DNA of 64,000 nt from Planctomycetota bacterium (lineage in GTDB: Bacteria > Planctomycetota > PUPC01 > JACPCR01). The position numbers and the translations under genes were made by a program. The stretch is taken from contig JACPCR010000091.1 of NCBI GenBank assembly GCA_016179685.1, positions 1 to 64,000 of the forward strand, in the 5' to 3' direction. How positions within the stretch are numbered: the first letter of the stretch is position 1; every line of letters begins with the position of its first letter. This document shows, one piece after another, positions 59,955-64,000 of this stretch. The notes under the pieces are model-generated. The model was not told the origin of the DNA and searched no databases. It saw only the letters and a list, made by a program, of their open reading frames with translations.

Positions 59955-60463
59955 AGGCGGAGTCCCGGCCCCTTTTCAAGCGTACGTCGCGGAGGGAAGG
60001 CAGGCGCTGAGACGCCGGGCCTGTCGGCGGTCCGGCGGCCGCGCTACCCGCGCCCGCGGTCGGCCTGCCGCCGTGCAGGCATGCGCACAGTTGAATCAGT
60101 GGATGCCGCGGCCCTGAGCGGTAGCCGGGTAGGCCCCGGGCCGAGCCGCAGGTAAGACCGGCCGCCCGGCGGCCGTAGAGCCTCGGATGTGCAGGCATCT
60201 TGGCAGCAGATATGGGCGGGTGCGCCCCTTGGAGCGCCATCCTGGCGGCGGACATGCGGGGCTGCGGCCCTGGGAGCGCCACGCCATCCTGGCGGCATCT
60301 TCGCGCGACCGACGCAGCGCCAACTGCCGAGCGATACCAGCAAGGTGCCTGTCTGCCGAAGCGGCCTGTCTGCGCCTGCCTATGCCGAGCACGGCAACAG
60401 GTGCAAGGACGCACAGGCAGGCGCAGACAGGCTGGCGCTCCGAGGGGTCCGTGTTCTTTCGTG
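59955..60463. repeat. GC-rich intergenic repeats with an 18-bp hairpin
   Basis: GCCTGTCTGCGCCTGCCT (60364-60381) pairs exactly with 60415-60432 around a 33-base loop. Upstream, two related blocks (GGAGCGCCATCCTGGCGGCGG near 60234 and GGGAGCGCCACGCCATCCTGGCGG near 60270) form short tandem-like repeats with CATCCTGGCGG cores. Very GC-rich; no coding frame with protein character. Confidence 0.6.
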
Positions 60464-61990
60464 TCAGTCCGCGGGGCAGAAGCTCAGGTCGTCAAACCAG
60501 GCCATTCCGCGGCCTTCGGCCACGAGGAAGATGGACACGAAAGGCGCTTCGTCACCGCGGGCGACATAGGATGCCTCCACGGGCGTCCAATCGGAATCGG
60601 GCCCAATCTTGACCGTCGGGTGCGATTCGATGGACTTCCAACTGTTGAACAGCACCTCATTGGCCTCGACCCAGGCCCGCACGTCGCCCCGCGTGCGAAT
60701 GTGGGCACGCAGCAGGTAACTCCGGCCCGCCTCGGTATGGAAGGTCGGCCCGGAACCGGGGCAGAAGCGTTTCTCACCCCCATCGGCGGTCACCCGGATT
60801 GACCGCCGGCCCCGGTGTCCGATCTCCGGGTCGTAATACAGGTCGGCATCCGGATGCGAGGAGGCGGTCCAGATTTGCCCGAAGAACGGTCGGTCCCAGG
60901 GCACCGGCACGCTGAAATCGCCGCTCACGCCCGGGAGTATCCCGGGCAATTCGGCGCGGGTGAGATCGGACCCGATCGGTCCCCGCGACGGGGCATACTG
61001 GTACTTCCAGGCCAGCATGGGGCCGAATTCCAGTTCCTTGGCCTCACGGGAGATGGCCTCAGCAAGCGGCTGTGGAATGGAGAACAATCGGAAACGGACG
61101 CGGAGGTGAAACCAGCCGTCGTGACAGTGCCGCCCGTCTGGCGTCAGAATCATCAGATGCTCGTCCATCAGATTGTCGCAAGTGGCGCCACCCGCGGGCG
61201 GATCGGATTCGAGAATCTCGATCACCGGGTTCATGTCCGGTTCGACGCCCCAGCCCATGAATCCGCCTTCGAGGATGCGGCGTCGGCCCGAGATGTCCTG
61301 GGCGCCGACGGAGTTGAACCAGAGAGGATTCTTCCCCATGAAACGCACCACCCCGTCAGCGTCCAGCCAGAGGAGCTTCTGGAGCTTTGCCCGGCCTGGC
61401 CGGGTATCGCCGATGCCCGCCGGCAGGAGATTGCAGAATTCCTGGGGACAAAGGACTCTGCGGGCCTTGAGAACAGCCTCCATGTCCATCACGTAGGTGC
61501 CCCATGCCGGATCGAAAATGAGGCGGCCCAGGTGCGTCCCGTGCGAACCATCTACCCATTCTTCACGCAGCTCGACTGTCGCTCCGGAAGCATCGGTGGA
61601 CCAGGTCATCTCGGCGCGCGTGCGCGCGGCGGGCCAGGCCCTGAGACGCCAGGGCAGGATCACCCGGAGGCCCTGGTAGGTGCAGATGTGGTAATACCGC
61701 GGGATCACGGGTTCGACCGGAGGGGTAGAGGGATCGCCCGGCATGAGTTCGAAGTTGAACTCCTTGGCATCGAGCAGACCCACGGGGCGGCGGCCGTCGA
61801 ATAGCCAGGTGAAGCGGTCGGTGGCCTTCTCCACGCGCCATCGGGGTTGATGGAGGGATTGCTGGCGCTGTCGAAGCCACGCACCTCGGCGTCTCTCGAG
61901 ATAGGTCTGGGGCCGTTCCGGAGCAGGATGGGCGGCAGCGGCCTCATCGACGGCCGCCGTGCTACGGGAAGATACTTGACGTGCTGACAT
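60464..61990 (-). CDS. Unknown protein with C-terminal carbohydrate-binding-like domain
   Basis: A 508-residue protein without a signal peptide. The N-terminal 40 residues are Ala/Arg-rich; the body (about 40-360) is beta-rich with RYYHICTYQGLRVILPWRLRAW and GVEPDMNPVIEILESDPP, not recognised. The last 140 residues (SDPEIGHRGRRSIRV, SYLLRAHIRTRGDVRAWV, VSIFLVAEGRGMAWFDDLSF) have the strand pattern of CBM4/9-type carbohydrate-binding domains. Start 61990 has AAGGAG seven bases upstream; Met at 62008 is an alternative. Directly downstream of the sialidase-like gene; likely one unit. Confidence 0.75.
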   Translation of the reverse strand: MSARQVSSRSTAAVDEAAAAHPAPERPQTYLERRRGAWLRQRQQSLHQPRWRVEKATDRFTWLFDGRRPVGLLDAKEFNFELMPGDPSTPPVEPVIPRYYHICTYQGLRVILPWRLRAWPAARTRAEMTWSTDASGATVELREEWVDGSHGTHLGRLIFDPAWGTYVMDMEAVLKARRVLCPQEFCNLLPAGIGDTRPGRAKLQKLLWLDADGVVRFMGKNPLWFNSVGAQDISGRRRILEGGFMGWGVEPDMNPVIEILESDPPAGGATCDNLMDEHLMILTPDGRHCHDGWFHLRVRFRLFSIPQPLAEAISREAKELEFGPMLAWKYQYAPSRGPIGSDLTRAELPGILPGVSGDFSVPVPWDRPFFGQIWTASSHPDADLYYDPEIGHRGRRSIRVTADGGEKRFCPGSGPTFHTEAGRSYLLRAHIRTRGDVRAWVEANEVLFNSWKSIESHPTVKIGPDSDWTPVEASYVARGDEAPFVSIFLVAEGRGMAWFDDLSFCPAD

Positions 61991-62044
61991 GTTGTCTCCT
62001 TCTTCCATGGGTCATGGGAACAGTTGACTCGCATCCGGCATCGG

Positions 62045-63676
62045 TCACTCACTTGGGCTTCCTGGCGTCAGGCCGCCGGAACATACGCGGATGAACTGGG
62101 CACGCATGTGGGATTCAAAGGAGTCCCAATAAACGTAAAGGACAAGGTCTGGCTCGACCTCGATCATGCTGCCCATGACCCAGATTGCGGAATCGATGAG
62201 GGTTCCCTGATCCCAGGTTCTTCCCTCATCCCAACTGCCGTGAAGGGTGCATCCCGGCAGGCGATGAGCGACGAGCAGGACTCCGGATGACGTTCGAAGC
62301 ATGTTGGGGGTAGCGTAGCCGGGGAAGGGGCCGCGCAGGGCTGGTGTCCAGGTCGCACCGCCGTCGGCGGACCAGGTTTCCCACATCCAAGGGGAATAGA
62401 TTGGGCGAACGAGCACGAGGATGCGTCCATCGCCAGTCTGAGCGGCGCAGACCTCGGTCATGTCCAGATTGCCGCCGGCCGGTTTCCCCTGGGTATCCCT
62501 GCTGCCGTCCAGGGGGCCCCAATCCGACCAGGTTTTCCCGTTGTCAAGGGAACGCGCCGCGAAGGCCTGGCAGTGTCGGGCGCCCCATCTGAAAATAGAG
62601 GCATCCGGCAGGGACGAATCGTGGCCGCCGTAGGCGAACAGCAGGAGGGAGCCGTCCGACAGATTCAAGAAAGCCTGCGGCCAGCAATACAATTGCGGGA
62701 TGCCCTTCGGTGCCGGCGGCAACGGTACGGATTGGGGACGCTGCCACCGGCGTCCATCGTCCTCGGACTCCGCTATGTTGAGGCTGTTGCCTTTCAACTC
62801 GATGACTCGCGTCCTGCCGTCGGGAAATCGGTGAAGGCCGCCCCAGCCCTCCCAATCCCCTGTCTTGGCGTGTGCGACGGGTTCCGGGTTCGACCAGGTC
62901 CGGCCGTTGTCCCCGGACCGGGCCAGGAGCGACGTGAGGGTTCCTCGATAGGGTCTCTCCTGGACGGCGTAATTCAAGAGAAGCTGCCCGTCGGGCATCC
63001 GGACCAACTGTCCCGGCTGCTGCCACTGTCCGTACTCGGTGTCGGGGCAGGGATGAAACCAGTTCCTTGGAGGGTGTGGCTGGTCGTTCCAGGGGATAGA
63101 AGGGTCCTCTGTCCCTTCGATCCGCATCTCGCGAATCTCCGCCTGGTTGAAGAGATAAACGCCCACCCGTCCCGGGCCCAGGAACGAGTCGTCCGACGCT
63201 TCGAAGACGCCGTGGTCGCCAATCCGGACGCTAAGTTTCTGCCCTGTGAGGTGGACGTCCGCGTCCAGCCAGGGCTCGTTCGTGCTCGGGACCCGTCGCA
63301 CGAGATCGAGCTTCACGATGCGCAGGTAACCGCGGTGGTCCATACGGGACAACGCAGCCCAGAAGTGCTGAGCGCGGCTGGCCTGCCCGCAGTTTGGGAA
63401 ATGCACAAGATAGAAATGGCTTGGGTCCGTGGCCCGCAGAATAAGGCCTGCGTCCGAATGGGGAGTCAGCCGGAACTGGAACCGGGCCTGGACATTGGCG
63501 TAAGCTTTCGGGCGCCAGAAGGCATAGTGATGCCCCTGAATGGCGGGTCCGTGCTGGCGCAGAATCTCCTTGGGGACGACCAGCGAGTCTTCCGGGCCAT
63601 CCCTCCAGGCGCCATTGATAAAAGCCCACAGGCTTCCGTCGCCAATGCCCAAGAGTTGATTCTCTCCGGTCATCAC
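62045..63676 (-). CDS. Sialidase-like (Asp-box) propeller protein
   Basis: A 543-residue protein. N-terminal about 190 residues form a concanavalin-like (LamG/DUF1080) domain (YANVQARFQFRLTPHSDAGLILRA, KLSVRIGDHGVFEASDD). A six-bladed sialidase/BNR propeller follows with Asp boxes SGDNGRTW, SEDDGRRW, SLDNGKTW, SADGGATW and SWDEGRTW. No signal peptide, so probably cytoplasmic. The catalytic Arg triad and Tyr of true sialidases cannot be assigned with certainty; other retaining or non-hydrolytic functions are possible. AGGA lies about eight bases before the tandem ATGs. Confidence 0.86.
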   Translation of the reverse strand: MMTGENQLLGIGDGSLWAFINGAWRDGPEDSLVVPKEILRQHGPAIQGHHYAFWRPKAYANVQARFQFRLTPHSDAGLILRATDPSHFYLVHFPNCGQASRAQHFWAALSRMDHRGYLRIVKLDLVRRVPSTNEPWLDADVHLTGQKLSVRIGDHGVFEASDDSFLGPGRVGVYLFNQAEIREMRIEGTEDPSIPWNDQPHPPRNWFHPCPDTEYGQWQQPGQLVRMPDGQLLLNYAVQERPYRGTLTSLLARSGDNGRTWSNPEPVAHAKTGDWEGWGGLHRFPDGRTRVIELKGNSLNIAESEDDGRRWQRPQSVPLPPAPKGIPQLYCWPQAFLNLSDGSLLLFAYGGHDSSLPDASIFRWGARHCQAFAARSLDNGKTWSDWGPLDGSRDTQGKPAGGNLDMTEVCAAQTGDGRILVLVRPIYSPWMWETWSADGGATWTPALRGPFPGYATPNMLRTSSGVLLVAHRLPGCTLHGSWDEGRTWDQGTLIDSAIWVMGSMIEVEPDLVLYVYWDSFESHMRAQFIRVCSGGLTPGSPSE

Positions 63677-63771
63677 TTTTCCTGCCTCGCACGAAAAATG
63701 AAGTGATCAATAAATGAGGAACAAGGAGAAACGATCGTGCCATTCCTCAAACCCGGCCTGTGGGCGTGGAA

Positions 63772-64000
63772 TCAAATCTCCGCAGGATTTTCCCACTCGC
63801 CGCTGAAACCCGTGACCCCTTTGACACACACTTCGTTGCTTTCCAGGTTAAATTCCGCTGCCACACCGTTGGCGAACTCGATACGCTGATGTCTGTGCGC
63901 CGGGGAAAGAAATTGGTGCGAGACCATTTCGGACATGGCGACAGCACGGTAGTAAGCGCTCCAGCGTTTGAGCCAGGTCCAACGCTGCTTCGCCCCGGGG
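63772..64000 (-). CDS. Partial CDS at the window edge (C-terminus of a larger protein)
   Basis: On the minus strand an open frame enters from the right edge and ends at TGA 63772-63774. It encodes about 75 residues: RWTWLKRWSAYYRAVAMSEM, then VSHQFLSPAHRHQRIEFANGV and EFNLESNEVCVKGVTGFSGEWENPAEI. The strand pattern (RHQRIEFANGVAAEFNL) is that of a C-terminal beta-domain in large glycosidase-like proteins of this gene neighbourhood. The rest is outside the window. A competing short frame at 63747-63947 is judged a shadow. Confidence 0.65.
   Translation of the reverse strand, partial: PGAKQRWTWLKRWSAYYRAVAMSEMVSHQFLSPAHRHQRIEFANGVAAEFNLESNEVCVKGVTGFSGEWENPAEI

Noticed and set aside
63747-63947. 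66-residue minus-strand frame
   Set aside because: The neighbouring frame ending at 63772 has clear protein character and is open to the window edge.
1-64000. rRNA or tRNA genes
   Set aside because: No rRNA-like stretch or cloverleaf with a TTCRA-type T-arm was recognised on reading; a covariance scan would be needed to be certain.

Overview
This is a GC-rich (roughly 60-65 % by eye) bacterial chromosome segment, probably from an uncultured environmental lineage. The gene mix recalls Planctomycetes or related PVC/Hydrogenedentes-type bacteria. It includes a MoxR-DUF58-VWA-giant membrane protein cluster, a zinc-ribbon/TPR membrane protein, many Gfo/Idh/MocA, amidohydrolase, creatininase, sialidase-like and phytanoyl-CoA dioxygenase-like enzymes, an ISAzo13 ('Rhodopirellula transposase') remnant and long repeat-rich intergenic regions. 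The lineage is an inference. No rRNA or tRNA gene was recognised.

Layout. 0.7-6 kb: small-molecule catabolism (AMP-forming acyl-CoA ligase, amidohydrolase, HpcH/HpaI aldolase, xylose-isomerase-like TIM barrel, creatininase-like hydrolase). 6.3-13 kb: housekeeping genes ftsY, nusB and ribH, a secretin-like protein, and polA with an intact proofreading site. 13-19.3 kb: two very large exported proteins, one combining HEAT repeats with a sugar-enzyme-like region. 19.3-21.8 kb: an accessory island with an ISAzo13 remnant, a small inverted-repeat element, and about twenty copies of an imperfect palindrome in two clusters flanking a tandem winged-helix regulator. 21.9-25.3 kb: PhyH dioxygenase, HEAT-repeat exported protein, EF-hand protein. 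25.3-28.1 kb: a KimA-type potassium transporter behind a recognisable c-di-AMP (ydaO/yuaA) riboswitch with its own promoter. 28.2-42.3 kb: sugar and amide catabolism (SMP-30 lactonase, two unusual Gfo/Idh/MocA proteins, nitrilase, amidohydrolase, hydantoinase B, GT2, a GH32/43-like protein), a zinc-ribbon/TPR protein and two truncated gene relics. 42.8-55.2 kb: a minus-strand MoxR cluster with three MIDAS-containing proteins and a 1494-residue DUF4175-like membrane protein. It is broken once by a one-base frameshift and once by about 575 bp of mobile-element debris. 55.2-64 kb: exported or cytoplasmic glycan-related proteins and a partial gene at the right edge.

The most striking non-coding features are: (i) the palindrome array around the winged-helix gene; (ii) interspersed hairpin families whose arms repeatedly begin at, or within, the stop codon of the upstream gene; (iii) a composite repeat (hairpin plus GAAATCCGC module) found five times in whole or part, one copy of which donates the -35 box of the riboswitch promoter. 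No CRISPR, prophage or complete insertion sequence was found.
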